A stretch of 64,000 nucleotides of DNA, from the NCBI RefSeq assembly GCF_900119085.1, contig NZ_FPIQ01000007.1, forward strand, positions 1-64,000, read 5' to 3'. Source of the DNA: Nitrosovibrio sp. Nv17. Lineage in GTDB: Bacteria; Pseudomonadota; Gammaproteobacteria; Burkholderiales; Nitrosomonadaceae. Below are positions 1 through 8,984 of the stretch, piece by piece; position 1 is the first letter of the stretch, and each line of letters starts with the position of its first letter. A model generated the notes under the pieces. The model was not told the DNA's origin. It saw only the letters and a list, made by a program, of their open reading frames with translations, and did not search any database. A program made the translations under genes and the position numbers.

Positions 1-14
1 AGTGTTGTTGCCAT
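1..14 (-). CDS. 5' end of an unidentified gene (partial)
   Basis: Only the start codon and the first codons (M-A-T-T) lie in the window; the gene reads off the left edge. The start is supported by a strong ribosome binding site, AGAGGAG, six bases upstream. Downstream of parAB in related genomes the ATP synthase operon often follows, so atpB or a similar gene is possible, but four residues cannot show this. Confidence 0.5.
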
Positions 15-557
15 CGATTTCTCCTCTTTCGTTGATCAGACCCGCCAGCAGCCTCTGTCCGCCCGCGGGCCCACTCTCTCTTGCATCACAGCTTGCTGTT
101 CTACTGCCTGTTCCAAATCTCCAAACCTAAACAACCCGTCCTGCTCCTTCGATGCCGCCATGCCGGAAATATCTCGTCACGGCGCTGTCCGGAGCGGATC
201 TTACTCTTTCCTGTACCCTCGTCCACTGCTTTTGCTTTTTTGTATCGACCGGAGCCGAGCCAACCGCCCGTTACCGTCCGGCGACCGACCTCTTACGTCC
301 CGGTCTGCCCAGCCTGACAGATTGATCTGACAGACTGCCATCCGATACACGCCCGCAGTCTTGCAAAGACTATCCCTCTTTCCGTCCTCAAGTCAAGATG
401 TTTTGTCGGGCGAATCGAAGAGGAAAAGACGCCATCAGCCCGATGCACGGGGCTTTTGGGCGGAACGACGGAAGAGGCGCGAGCTATTGCGCGAGGGTCG
501 TCCAGACGCACGGAAGGTAGGGAAATCAGAACCTGTCCGCCACCTGCCTTCGTACCG
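15..557. other. intergenic region between parB and the left-edge gene
   Basis: No convincing gene is seen in these 543 bases. Open frames on both strands have no recognisable family features. The stretch probably carries the promoter of the left-edge gene. A weak hairpin (AGCCC / GGGCT near 436-452) lies beyond the parB stop but lacks a convincing U-tract on the parB strand. Confidence 0.4.
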
Positions 558-1406
558 CTACCATCGGGACAATATTCCATCCAGCTGCTCCAGGCTGCTG
601 TAGTGGATGACTACGCTGCCCTTGCCCTTTTTTCCCGGCTGTATGATCACCCGCGCACCGAGTTTGGCCGACAGCGTTTCCTGAAGGCGCAACAGATCCC
701 GGTCCGGCCTGGGAGCCTGTCGCGATGCTGCCGAATGCTCCATCTGCTGCACCAGCTTTTCCGTCTCGCGCACCGATAGCTGCCTTTGCACCACCAGATT
801 GGCAACGTGCGCCTGCCGGACGGGGGAGAGCGCGAGCAGGGCGCGCCCATGTCCCATGTCGATCTTCCCCTGCATCAGGAGTTGCTGTACCGGCGGCGAC
901 AGGTTGAGTAACCGCAGGAGATTGGACACAGCGCTGCGGGAGCTGCCCAGCGCCTGACTGGCCGTCTGGTGGGTCATGCCGAATTCCTTGATCAGCCTCT
1001 GTATTCCCAGCGCCTCTTCCAGGGGATTGAGATTTTCGCGCTGGATGTTTTCGATCAACGACATGGCCAGCGCCGCTTCATCCGGCACTTCGCGGACCAG
1101 CGCCGGGATTTCTACAAGCCCGGCAATCTGCGCGGCACGCCAGCGCCGCTCACCCGCGATGATCTCGAAGGCATGGGTGGATACGGGCCGCACCAGCACC
1201 GGTTGCATCACGCCCTGGGACTTGATGGAGTCGGCGAGCTCGGCCAGCGACTCCTGGTCCATCCGGGTGCGCGGCTGGTACTTGCCCGGCTGCAACTGGG
1301 TGACTTTCAGGTTGCGCAGCGACTCCTCGCCTCGAAGACTCTCGTCATTTCCCGCCAGCAGCGCGTCCAGCCCCCTGCCCAGCCCTTTTGTCTTTGTTCT
1401 CGTCAT
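558..1406 (-). CDS. parB: Chromosome partitioning protein ParB
   Basis: ParB binds parS centromere sites, spreads on the DNA and works with ParA to segregate the newly copied origin. The protein is 282 residues. It has the typical basic start ending in KGLGRGLDALL, the CTP-binding ParB core with GERRWRA at about residues 85-91, a helix-turn-helix (SSRSAVSNLLRLL) and a C-terminal dimerisation region. The ATG at 1406 was chosen because it begins the conserved N-terminus; an upstream in-frame extension is not ParB-like. It lies 40 bases downstream of parA in the same operon. A perfect parS is at 4986-5001. Confidence 0.96.
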   Translation of the reverse strand: MTRTKTKGLGRGLDALLAGNDESLRGEESLRNLKVTQLQPGKYQPRTRMDQESLAELADSIKSQGVMQPVLVRPVSTHAFEIIAGERRWRAAQIAGLVEIPALVREVPDEAALAMSLIENIQRENLNPLEEALGIQRLIKEFGMTHQTASQALGSSRSAVSNLLRLLNLSPPVQQLLMQGKIDMGHGRALLALSPVRQAHVANLVVQRQLSVRETEKLVQQMEHSAASRQAPRPDRDLLRLQETLSAKLGARVIIQPGKKGKGSVVIHYSSLEQLDGILSRW

Positions 1407-1446
1407 GCCTTGCCCTGTCGCATGTCTTCGTTTTCCTGATCGTGAT

Positions 1447-2232
1447 TCAGCCGGATACGGGAGGATTGCCGGGCTCCCCACCGAGTATCTCGCCCGCCAA
1501 GGCCAGATAGGCCTGCGTGCCCTTCGACAGCCTGTCGTGATAAAGCACCGGCACGCCGAAACTGGGAGCCTCGGCCAGCCGTATGTTGCGGGGGATCACC
1601 GTGCGGTACACCTTCTCGCCGAAATGCTGCTGCAGCTGCTCCGACACCTGCTGCGCCAGGATATTGCGCGGATCGTACATGGTGCGCAGGAGTCCCTCGA
1701 TCTCCAGCACCGGATTCAGGTTGGCTCGCACCTTCCGGATGGTGTTGACCAGGTCGCTCAGGCCCTCCAGCGCATAGTACTCGCACTGCATCGGTATCAT
1801 CACCGTGCGGGCGGCACACAGGCCGTTGAGCGTGATCAGGTTGAGCGCGGGCGGGCAGTCGATGAGGATGAAATCATACTCGTCCGCCACCTCCCGCAAT
1901 CCCTCTCTCAGGCGCATCTCGCGCCTGGGCAGATTCACCATCTCGACCTCGGCCCCGGCCAGGTCGCGATTCGCAGGAATCAGATCGTACTTGCAATCGG
2001 CCGCCGCCACGCGTACCGCCGCGATGGACTCGCTGCCCAGCAGCACATGGTAGACCGTATGGGCCAGGCCGCGCTTGTCCACACCACTGCCCATGGTCGC
2101 GTTTGCCTGCGGATCCAGATCGATCAGCAGCACGCGCCGTCCGGCGGCCGCGAGACTGGCCGCAAGATTGACGCTGGTGGTGGTCTTTCCCACCCCGCCC
2201 TTCTGGTTGGCTACCGCCAGTATGCGCGTCAC
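1447..2232 (-). CDS. parA: Chromosome partitioning ATPase ParA (Soj)
   Basis: ParA is a deviant Walker ATPase that binds DNA non-specifically and moves ParB-parS complexes. The 261-residue protein opens with the family's hallmark ANQKGGVGKTT motif at residues 8-18, followed by LIDLDPQAN (Walker A') and LIDCPP (Walker B), and has the length expected for chromosomal Soj. The GTG start at 2232 matches the conserved N-terminus; a TTG at 2256 is an alternative with no better support. It sits between rsmG and parB, the usual proteobacterial order. Confidence 0.96.
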   Translation of the reverse strand: MTRILAVANQKGGVGKTTTSVNLAASLAAAGRRVLLIDLDPQANATMGSGVDKRGLAHTVYHVLLGSESIAAVRVAAADCKYDLIPANRDLAGAEVEMVNLPRREMRLREGLREVADEYDFILIDCPPALNLITLNGLCAARTVMIPMQCEYYALEGLSDLVNTIRKVRANLNPVLEIEGLLRTMYDPRNILAQQVSEQLQQHFGEKVYRTVIPRNIRLAEAPSFGVPVLYHDRLSKGTQAYLALAGEILGGEPGNPPVSG

Positions 2233-2328
2233 CCCGCGGCCCCCACCGATCGGCAACGCAGATGCGAACTGGGGAAATGGAAGAAAACTCCAGATTTGAA
2301 GCCATTAAAATGTAAGTAAGCACTCACT

Positions 2329-2982
2329 TTATTTTGCCTCGTCGTGCTTACCGGTCGCTGCCGGCGCGGGATGGATCATCACCAGATGCCGCTCCGCATC
2401 AAGACCCGGCACCGTGATCGGGAATACATTTTCGACTACGAAGGACGCCGGTATCTGCGCCAGTTCCTCATGCGGATAGATGCCTTTCATCGCCACCATC
2501 CGTCCATTCTCCGCCACCAGGTGTCCCGCCAGCCTGATGAAGTCGCACAGGTCGGAAAACGCCCTGGAAATGACAGTATCATATCCTTTGCCGGCACGGG
2601 ATGCTTCCACCCGTCCCATCGTCACTTCGGCATTGCCCAGTTCCAGCTCGATGAGCATCTGCCGCAGGAACACGGTCTTCTTGTGGCTGCTCTCGATCAG
2701 CGTCACCTGCCAATCCGGCCGCGCCAACGCCAAGGGAATACCCGGCAGCCCCGCGCCGCTGCCGACATCCGCGACTCGTGGACCCGCGACATGCGGCAGC
2801 ACCGCGAGACTGTCGAACAGATGCCGGACCAGCATCATTTCCGGATCGCGCACCGCGGTGAGGTTGTACACCTGGTTCCACTTCCCGATCAGTGCCAGGT
2901 ACTTCAGCAATCGCCCCCGCACCTCCTTCGGAAACACCCCGTCGAGAATCTCCAGTCCGGCGTCGAGCCGCTTCGCCAGCAT
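2329..2982 (-). CDS. rsmG: 16S rRNA (guanine-N7) methyltransferase RsmG
   Basis: RsmG uses S-adenosylmethionine to methylate N7 of a guanine in the 530 loop of 16S rRNA. The 217-residue protein has the family's WNQVYNLTAVRDP segment and the AdoMet-binding loop VADVGSGAGLPGIPLA. Its ATG overlaps the mnmG stop by one base (TAATG), so translation is probably coupled to mnmG. The mnmG-rsmG-parA-parB order is standard next to proteobacterial origins. Confidence 0.96.
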   Translation of the reverse strand: MLAKRLDAGLEILDGVFPKEVRGRLLKYLALIGKWNQVYNLTAVRDPEMMLVRHLFDSLAVLPHVAGPRVADVGSGAGLPGIPLALARPDWQVTLIESSHKKTVFLRQMLIELELGNAEVTMGRVEASRAGKGYDTVISRAFSDLCDFIRLAGHLVAENGRMVAMKGIYPHEELAQIPASFVVENVFPITVPGLDAERHLVMIHPAPAATGKHDEAK

Positions 2983-4895
2983 TACGCGCTTTTCTTCCGG
3001 TCACGCGGGGAGGGCGCGGATGGAAATCCCCGCTTGGCGTACACCAGCAGCAGCGAAATCGTCGCGGGCGTGATGCCGGGAATGCGTGCCGCCTGGGCCG
3101 CCGTTTCCGGCCTGTGCTGATTCAGCTTCTGGCGCGCCTCGCTGGAAAGACCGGGCACTGCGGCATAGTCGAGATCCTGCGGCAATCTCGCCTCCTCATA
3201 GCGCGCATTGCGCGCCATCTCGTCCCGCTGGCGCGCGATGTAGCCCTGGTACTTGGCCTGGATTTCGACCTGCTCCGCCACCAACGGATCTGCAACTGCC
3301 TCCCCGGCGCCGGGCAAGGCCATGAGATCGGCGTAGGTCACGCCCGGGCGGCGCAGCAGTTCGCTCAAAGAGTATTCACGCCCGATGGCTTTTCCCAGCA
3401 CCCGTTGAACGTCGGCCTGCAGGCCCGACTCTCCCGGATTCAGCCAGATGGCCTTCAGCCGCGCCTGCTCGCGCCCGATGGCTTCGCGCTTGGTCTCGAA
3501 GACGCGCCAGCGGACATCATCCACGACGCCGAGCCGACGCCCGGCCTCCGTCAGGCGCAGGTCCGCATTGTCCTCGCGCAGTTGCAGGCGGTATTCGGCA
3601 CGGCTGGTGAACATGCGGTACGGCTCGGTGACACCGCGCGTGACCAGATCGTCCACCAGCACGCCCAGGTAGGCCTCGTCGCGGCCGGGACACCAGGGAT
3701 CCCGCTCCAGCGTCCGGAGCGCCGCGTTGATGCCGGCCAGCAGGCCCTGTGCAGCCGCTTCCTCGTAGCCGGTGGTACCGTTGATCTGGCCGGCGAAGAA
3801 CAGTCCTTCTATCGCCCTGGTCTCGAGCGAACGCTTCAGGCTGCGAGGATCGAAATAGTCATATTCGATGGCATAGCCGGGACGCGTGACGTGAGCGCCT
3901 TCCAGGCCCCGGATGGAGCGGACCAGCTCCACCTGCAGATCGAGGGGCAGGCTGGTCGAGATTCCGTTCGGGTACACCTCGTGGGTGTCGAGCCCTTCGG
4001 GTTCCAGGAAAACCTGGTGCGATTCCCGTTCGGCGAACCGCACGACCTTGTCCTCGATGGATGGGCAGTAGCGCGGCCCCACCCCTTCGATGACCCCGGT
4101 GTACAGCGGCGAGCGGTCGAGGCCGCCTCGTATGATTTCATGCGTGCGCACATTGGTGTGGGTGATCCAGCACGGCCGCTGGCGCGGATGCGATGTGGCG
4201 CGCCCCATGAACGAAAACACCGGGAGCGGCGAGTCGCTGAGCTGCTCGGCCATCACGGAAAAATCGATGGTGCGGCCGTCCAGCCGTGGCGGGGTACCGG
4301 TCTTCAGCCGTCCCACGGGCAGATTCATCTCCCGCAGGCGGGCAGCGAGAGTGGTGGCAGGCGGATCCCCGGCGCGGCCCGCCCGGAAGCTGGAGGAACC
4401 GACATGCGCCACTCCGCCGAGGAAAGTGCCGGCAGTCAGCACCACGGCGCGCGCGAAGAACCGGGCGCCTGACTGCGTCGCCACGCCTACGGCCCGGTCT
4501 CCCTGCACCAGAATATCGTCGACTGCCTGCTGGAACAGCCGCAAACGGGGCTGGTTCTCCAGGCGGTGCCGGATCGCCTGGCGATACAGGACGCGGTCCG
4601 CCTGGGCGCGCGTCGCGCGCACCGCCGGCCCCTTGCTCGAGTTGAGGATACGAAACTGAATCCCGGCCTCGTCGGCCGCTTCGGCCATGGCGCCCCCCAG
4701 CGCATCCACTTCCTTCACCAGGTGCCCCTTGCCGATCCCCCCGATGGAGGGATTGCAGGACATCTGGCCCAGCGTTTCAATGCTGTGGGACAGCAGGAGG
4801 GTACGGCACCCCATGCGCGCCGCCGCAAGCGCCGCCTCGGTGCCGGCATGGCCGCCGCCGATGACGATGACGTCGAAACTCTCGGAAAAATTCAT
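2982..4895 (-). CDS. mnmG: tRNA U34 carboxymethylaminomethyl modification enzyme MnmG
   Basis: MnmG (GidA) is an FAD protein that, with MnmE, adds the aminomethyl-type group to uridine 34 of certain tRNAs. The 637-residue protein starts with the FAD-binding Rossmann motif [12 protein letters not shown], followed by [18 protein letters not shown] central GTPPR motif and a helical C-terminal tRNA/MnmE-binding region are present, and the length is normal. I chose the ATG at 4895, directly before the conserved N-terminus, rather than 4937. Its partner mnmE is at 52367, and the two genes bracket the replication cluster. Confidence 0.97.
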   Translation of the reverse strand: MNFSESFDVIVIGGGHAGTEAALAAARMGCRTLLLSHSIETLGQMSCNPSIGGIGKGHLVKEVDALGGAMAEAADEAGIQFRILNSSKGPAVRATRAQADRVLYRQAIRHRLENQPRLRLFQQAVDDILVQGDRAVGVATQSGARFFARAVVLTAGTFLGGVAHVGSSSFRAGRAGDPPATTLAARLREMNLPVGRLKTGTPPRLDGRTIDFSVMAEQLSDSPLPVFSFMGRATSHPRQRPCWITHTNVRTHEIIRGGLDRSPLYTGVIEGVGPRYCPSIEDKVVRFAERESHQVFLEPEGLDTHEVYPNGISTSLPLDLQVELVRSIRGLEGAHVTRPGYAIEYDYFDPRSLKRSLETRAIEGLFFAGQINGTTGYEEAAAQGLLAGINAALRTLERDPWCPGRDEAYLGVLVDDLVTRGVTEPYRMFTSRAEYRLQLREDNADLRLTEAGRRLGVVDDVRWRVFETKREAIGREQARLKAIWLNPGESGLQADVQRVLGKAIGREYSLSELLRRPGVTYADLMALPGAGEAVADPLVAEQVEIQAKYQGYIARQRDEMARNARYEEARLPQDLDYAAVPGLSSEARQKLNQHRPETAAQAARIPGITPATISLLLVYAKRGFPSAPSPRDRKKSA

Positions 4896-5386
4896 TACCC
4901 ACACTCCCTGCGCCGACCGCGATCGGCACGCAAGCACAGTGCGGCATTCTACGGCAAAAAGGCGGGAAGGGTAAGGAGAAGGCGATGTTTCACGTGAAAC
5001 ATCGCCGGCAGGTGCCGCAGATCATTGTCGCGAGCGGCGCCCATGACTTTGCCGGCTTCTTTCGGAAGACGCGGAAATGGCGCTTGTGCCGGGAACGACA
5101 TCTCAACGGCACCCGCGCGGCCACGGAACCGCCCTGCCTTATCATGCCCACATCGAACCGCTCATGATCCTGAAGGCAGCATGGATTCAGTCCGTGCACA
5201 GGAACGCTCGAGTTGGCCCGTTCCATACAACGACTGCCGATGAAGCCACACGCAGCATCGTCGGCGCGAAATGTTCGGCACGTCGGAAATCGACGTGCCG
5301 AAAAGAACCTCGTTCGCCTTGACGGCTGGATGCCACAGCGGCGGCCAGGACAGTCGACGGGCCTCTTGTTGCGGCCGGGATTCGGG
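4896..5386. other. intergenic region holding parS
   Basis: No gene is supported in this 491-base gap between mnmG and the phosphodiesterase gene. Its clear content is the parS palindrome at 4981-5006. The promoter of the mnmG-rsmG-parA-parB operon should lie in the part next to 4895. Short open frames across the rest show no family features. Confidence 0.6.
4981..5006. promoter_or_regulatory. parS centromere site (ParB-binding palindrome)
   Basis: Positions 4986-5001 read TGTTTCACGTGAAACA, an exact match to the widely conserved bacterial parS. The symmetry extends five more bases on each side, so 4981-5006 is a perfect 26-base palindrome. It lies about 90 bases upstream of mnmG and within 4.5 kb of parB. 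I saw no second copy, though I could not scan exhaustively. Confidence 0.96.
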
Positions 5387-6724
5387 CTATTTCAGGTTCA
5401 TGCAGCTCGCGTAGTAGCTGACTGTCGCCGGCCAGTCCGAAAAGATGCCCAGGATTCCTACCTCCTTAGCCAGCACGTCCAGCGCCTTGTACATGTCGCC
5501 GTCCTTCCTGATCACCGCGCCGGACGGATCGAAATCGTAGTAGAAACCCGCGCCGGACGCTCCCTGGCGCAGGTCCGATCGCTCGAAGGTCCAGGTGATG
5601 ATGTCGAAGCCCAGCGCCTTCAGATCCCGCGCCAGACGCGAAGGCACCACACGATTGCCGCTCACCGCAAGGAGCGCCGGCATGGCGGGAGCGACGATCT
5701 CCACCCTGGCCTTGCGCAGCTCCGCGAGGAACCTGAACTGATCCTCTCTCCTCACCAATTGCCTGCCGGCGATGTCGAAGAGCAGGATGTTGTCCCTGTC
5801 CGCATCGTAATCGATCAGGAAGACCGCCTGCCTGCCGTACGCCGTATTCCGCACCCAGTACAGCACGTCGTTCACGTCGAACGACTGGGGCCACGCGTCA
5901 CGCGGCCTGACACCGGCCGCCCGCAGCTCGTCCGCCAGCTTCTGCGCGTACTGCTCCTGGCCACCGAATACCTGAGCGATCGTGGCGGGATCGCCGCCCT
6001 TCAACTCGGGAGTGTGCCTGACGCCATTCCTCTCGTTGAGCTCGATGCTCTCGCGCAGGGTCATCAGCGTGCCGCGGCCGGTGTAGAGGTCGGTACGCCA
6101 CGATGCCGTGCCGCCCAGGAACTCCTCGGGCGTGCGCGCGGCGGGATTGAATGCGTCCATCTTCCCCCGCAGGCTCCTGAACTCCTCGAGGCTGAGTTCG
6201 GACGTACGGCATTCGGCGCTGGCCGGTGTCAGCAGATTGCCGTCCGCATCGAAGCTCGCCGGCGTGAACGGCTTGATGCAGGTGGCGGCAAGCGGCGTGA
6301 CCAGTATGTCGGTCGTCGTGTGCAGATCGTTCTGCGCGTGCCGGCACACGAAATCGCCGTCCTTGGTGAACGTCACGTCGCATTCGACGATGCCCGCGCC
6401 CATGCGCGCAGCAGCCTGGTAGGATTCCTTCGTGTGCTCGGGAAATTGCAAGGCAGCCCCGCGGTGCCCGATGGAAAAACCGGTACGGCGGAAAGGACCG
6501 TTCGCACACTGCAACAGCCGCTTCTTCAGCGGTCCATTCTCCATGCTCTCCACCAGCTGGAACGGGCGGGGTCCAAGCTGGATCGACTGACTGCCCCCAC
6601 GGTCATGATCCCGATCATGACCGTGGTTCCCGCGATGACCATCATCCCGGTCCGCGAACGCGCAACCGGGAAACAAGGCAAGTGCAGCCACTACTGCGGC
6701 AACCTGTATGACTTCGCGCATCAT
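5387..6724 (-). CDS. Secreted glycerophosphodiester phosphodiesterase family protein
   Basis: GDPD enzymes hydrolyse glycerophosphodiesters to glycerol 3-phosphate and an alcohol. The 445-residue protein begins with a hydrophobic signal peptide (residues 1-25, likely cleavage after AFA). A His/Asp-rich low-complexity stretch follows (about 26-45), which might bind metal. The catalytic core shows the typical HRG (IGHRGAA), the metal-binding ECDVTFTKDGDFVCRHA segment and a terminal FSDWP. The protein is longer than the roughly 250-residue core family because of inserts, and probably acts in the periplasm. It is a single-gene unit with no obvious partner. Confidence 0.85.
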   Translation of the reverse strand: MMREVIQVAAVVAALALFPGCAFADRDDGHRGNHGHDRDHDRGGSQSIQLGPRPFQLVESMENGPLKKRLLQCANGPFRRTGFSIGHRGAALQFPEHTKESYQAAARMGAGIVECDVTFTKDGDFVCRHAQNDLHTTTDILVTPLAATCIKPFTPASFDADGNLLTPASAECRTSELSLEEFRSLRGKMDAFNPAARTPEEFLGGTASWRTDLYTGRGTLMTLRESIELNERNGVRHTPELKGGDPATIAQVFGGQEQYAQKLADELRAAGVRPRDAWPQSFDVNDVLYWVRNTAYGRQAVFLIDYDADRDNILLFDIAGRQLVRREDQFRFLAELRKARVEIVAPAMPALLAVSGNRVVPSRLARDLKALGFDIITWTFERSDLRQGASGAGFYYDFDPSGAVIRKDGDMYKALDVLAKEVGILGIFSDWPATVSYYASCMNLK

Positions 6725-6973
6725 TGGGTCCTCCTCTGCGTTGCGGGCGCGAGTGTGCTCCCGTATCCGTGAACGCTACAGCAGGAACATGATGCGAGAA
6801 TGACATCGCCGTGAACCAATCAGCGCAGGGGAAGCCGGCCTTCATGCGGCTTTTCGCGCCAAGGGAACCGGCCCTGGATTCCGAGACCAGGACGTTCATT
6901 ACCGGGCTGCAATCAGAGGGCGGTATGCATTGCACTCTTGAGTATCTCCCATTTTCATGCCATTATTCATGCC

Positions 6974-7219
6974 ATGAAAATTACCATGGATATTGCCGGG
7001 CGGATTGTGGTGCCCAAGCCGCTGCGGCAGGCGCTCGGCCTGACACCCGGTCAGCCGCTCGAGATACGAGCGGAAAACGGGCGCCTCGAAATCGAAGTGG
7101 TGCCGACACCCATGCGTCTGGAAAAGAAGGGGAAAGGCGTTGTCGCCGTTCCCACCACGAAATTGCCCGCACTCACCGCCGCTCAGGTTCGAGATACGCT
7201 GGAACGCGTGCGGCGTTGA
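6974..7219 (+). CDS. vapB: AbrB/MazE-fold antitoxin (VapB-type)
   Basis: This small protein (81 residues) begins with the swapped-hairpin AbrB DNA-binding signature: DIAGRIVVPKPLRQALGL, then a PGQPLEI strand and a C-terminal toxin-binding tail. It would neutralise the downstream PIN toxin and repress the operon. I chose the ATG at 6974 directly before the AbrB core. Its stop overlaps the toxin's TTG start by four bases (TTGA), a typical coupled antitoxin-toxin arrangement. Confidence 0.88.
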   Translation: MKITMDIAGRIVVPKPLRQALGLTPGQPLEIRAENGRLEIEVVPTPMRLEKKGKGVVAVPTTKLPALTAAQVRDTLERVRR

Positions 7220-7620
7220 TCGCAGTCGACACCAGCCTGGTCGTGGCCGCCTTCGCATCCTGGCACGAAAGCCACGAACCCGCGCGTCGCATACTCGAGA
7301 AAGGCGCACGTCTGATCGACCACTGCGCGCTCGAAACCTACTCCGTACTGACTCGCTTGCCTCCTCCGCATCGTACGCCAGGTATGGTGGTGCGGGATTT
7401 CGTGACGGCACGATTCACTGAACCGCTTCTGCGATTGGATGAAAGAAGCTACAAGAGCTTCATCCTGGAACTGGCGGAGCGCGGGATTACAGGCGGTTCC
7501 GCGTATGACGCGCTGGTGGCTGCCACCGCCGTGGCGCACGGGGCCGAGCTCGTCACATGCGACCGGCGCGCGTTGCCGGTGTATGAACGATACGGCCTTC
7601 GGATACAACTGCTGGAATAA
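7216..7620 (+). CDS. vapC: PIN-domain ribonuclease toxin (VapC-type)
   Basis: VapC toxins are Mg-dependent RNases that usually cut tRNA or rRNA. The 134-residue protein has the PIN acidic residues: an Asp in the opening AVDTSLVVAAF, a Glu in the LETYSVL helix, Asp in SAYDALVAA, and the terminal TCDRRA motif. The start is a TTG at 7216 overlapping the antitoxin stop. A longer in-frame extension to 6811 runs through the antitoxin gene and is not credible. The gene marks the left side of the defence-rich block. Confidence 0.88.
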   Translation: MIAVDTSLVVAAFASWHESHEPARRILEKGARLIDHCALETYSVLTRLPPPHRTPGMVVRDFVTARFTEPLLRLDERSYKSFILELAERGITGGSAYDALVAATAVAHGAELVTCDRRALPVYERYGLRIQLLE

Positions 7621-8225
7621 AATTTCGGCGCGCACCTCCCATCTATAGATGCATCAGGCCGGACGGCCGAACCGTCAAGAACCCACGGCCGGCATCCGAC
7701 AGGCCCCGTCCCACCTGACAAGCCTTCGCACGGCCAAGCCCGGTTCGGCAGACTCAAGCCAAGTAATGATTCTGTCATTCCGCGCGACGAGACGTTCCCC
7801 ATCCTTCTCGATCCGGTCGAGCAAGGTGTTTCCAATTTACCGATAGCCTCGGAGGGCCCCGATCTCATACGGGACAACTTGTCCCTCATGCAGGCCGGAC
7901 AGAAACCGGCTTGCATCATCCTCGCTCCAAAACCCGTCACCAGCGTAAATGCTGACACAATGGGAATGGCGGAGAGGTACCTGTCCTCGCTTCGGCCCCT
8001 CCTGAACCCTCAGTCAGAAAATATGAACGTCCAGCAATTTCCATGGCACGTACCGCGTTACCCAGGGAGATCTCAATCGAGCCTGGATAGCGGCTCCCGG
8101 CATGGCCACAGCCACCAGCATCCTGCATCGCCCGAATCCCTGCCGCCACTATCGCGATTTGCGAGTGGCACCCTGTATCTTTCCATTTGCGTATCACATG
8201 CACATCGCAATGACAGGGGTCCAAC
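7621..8225. other. intergenic region with an unassigned open frame
   Basis: No recognised gene lies in these 605 bases. The plus-strand frame in phase with the VapC gene has no stop from 7621 to 8316. Part of it (about 7741-7990) has a protein-like composition, but it has no good start or family match and runs into the HIRAN gene. It may be a decayed gene or chance openness in high-GC DNA. Confidence 0.35.
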
Positions 8226-8684
8226 ATGGGTATTCCGATCAGATTGCCCGAGATTCACGATGGGAGAACCGATCGCGCGAAACGCCGGTTCCTCGGCAGG
8301 CTCGCGGGGCTGCTGACTGTCGCTCCCTTCGCGCCACGGGCCTCCACGGCATCCCGCGTGGTGCTCATCCAGACCTCCCCAATCGCCGGATTCCAGTATC
8401 ACGACGGCGAAGCGGTGTGGACAGGGTTGCGCGTCGGGCAGGCGCTCACACTGGTGCGCGAGTCGCGCAACCCCCATGACGGCAAGGCCGTGCGTGTCGA
8501 CTGGCTGGGCCACAAACTCGGCTATGTGCCACGAAGCGAAAACCATGCGGTTGCGGAGCTGCTCGACCGCGGTGCCAAACTGTCGGCACGCATCGCCGCG
8601 CTGAGCGAGAAACGCGATGCCCACGGATGGAAGTCGAACTGGGACCGGGTGCGGCTCGAAGTGTTGCTGGCGGCGGAACCTTGA
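8226..8684 (+). CDS. HIRAN-domain protein with Tat-like leader
   Basis: The HIRAN domain is a small beta-rich module, first seen in SWI2/SNF2 helicases, that binds DNA ends or stalled forks. Here it fills residues about 50-130 of a 152-residue protein, with the typical order: a GFQYHDGEAVW strand, LRVGQALTLVRE, NPHDGKAVRV and KLGYVPRSEN. The N-terminus has RRFLG followed by a hydrophobic run and an Ala-rich end, like a twin-arginine export signal. The protein may therefore act outside the cytoplasm. It lies between the VapBC pair and the type I-G cas operon but is not clearly co-transcribed with csb1 (300-base gap). Confidence 0.8.
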   Translation: MGIPIRLPEIHDGRTDRAKRRFLGRLAGLLTVAPFAPRASTASRVVLIQTSPIAGFQYHDGEAVWTGLRVGQALTLVRESRNPHDGKAVRVDWLGHKLGYVPRSENHAVAELLDRGAKLSARIAALSEKRDAHGWKSNWDRVRLEVLLAAEP

Positions 8685-8984
8685 AGCGTGAGCGCATTGC
8701 CTGGCCACTGTTCTGGCTATGGCTGTGGTTTCATGAGTCAGGAGGTAGGGGCTCCCGCATTGCAAGGCTTCATCTTCGGGAGCTGAATGATGGAAAACTG
8801 AGTAACGTGCAGGTACATACAGGGATTGTCAAAGATGGTAGCTACGAAACTATTGATAGCCAACACAATTATTTATTTGCATAATAAACGGATCAGTTTA
8901 TATGCATCGTAATATATTTCCGCGACATCATGCCGCGGCCGCATCGATCAGCATAATAGAACAGCTTGCTTACAGGAGGGTTTC
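8685..8984. other. AT-rich upstream region of the type I-G cas operon
   Basis: No gene is supported here. From about 8790 the sequence is clearly more AT-rich than its surroundings and probably contains the csb1 promoter. It includes an interrupted inverted repeat at 8879-8905 and ends with a strong ribosome binding site, AGGAGGG, at 8974-8980, four bases before the csb1 ATG. No CRISPR repeat unit is visible. Confidence 0.55.
8879..8905. promoter_or_regulatory. Inverted repeat upstream of csb1 (possible operator)
   Basis: The left arm GCATAATAAAC (8879-8889) and right arm GTTTATATGC (8896-8905) are complementary apart from one bulged base, separated by six bases. The position about 80 bases upstream of csb1, inside the AT-rich promoter region, suits an operator or protein-binding site. 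No binding protein is known from this sequence. Confidence 0.4.

Noticed and set aside
293-580. 95-codon minus-strand frame downstream of parB as a possible atpI
   Set aside because: The translation has no hydrophobic helices and does not resemble AtpI.
976-2319. Long plus-strand open frame (447 codons) across parB and parA
   Set aside because: It is antisense to two well-recognised genes and has no family features; high GC keeps such frames open.
2892-4472. Long plus-strand open frame (526 codons) across rsmG and mnmG
   Set aside because: Antisense to mnmG with no recognisable domains.
8627-8884. 85-codon plus-strand frame between the HIRAN gene and csb1
   Set aside because: It starts inside the HIRAN gene in another frame, has no ribosome binding site and no family features.
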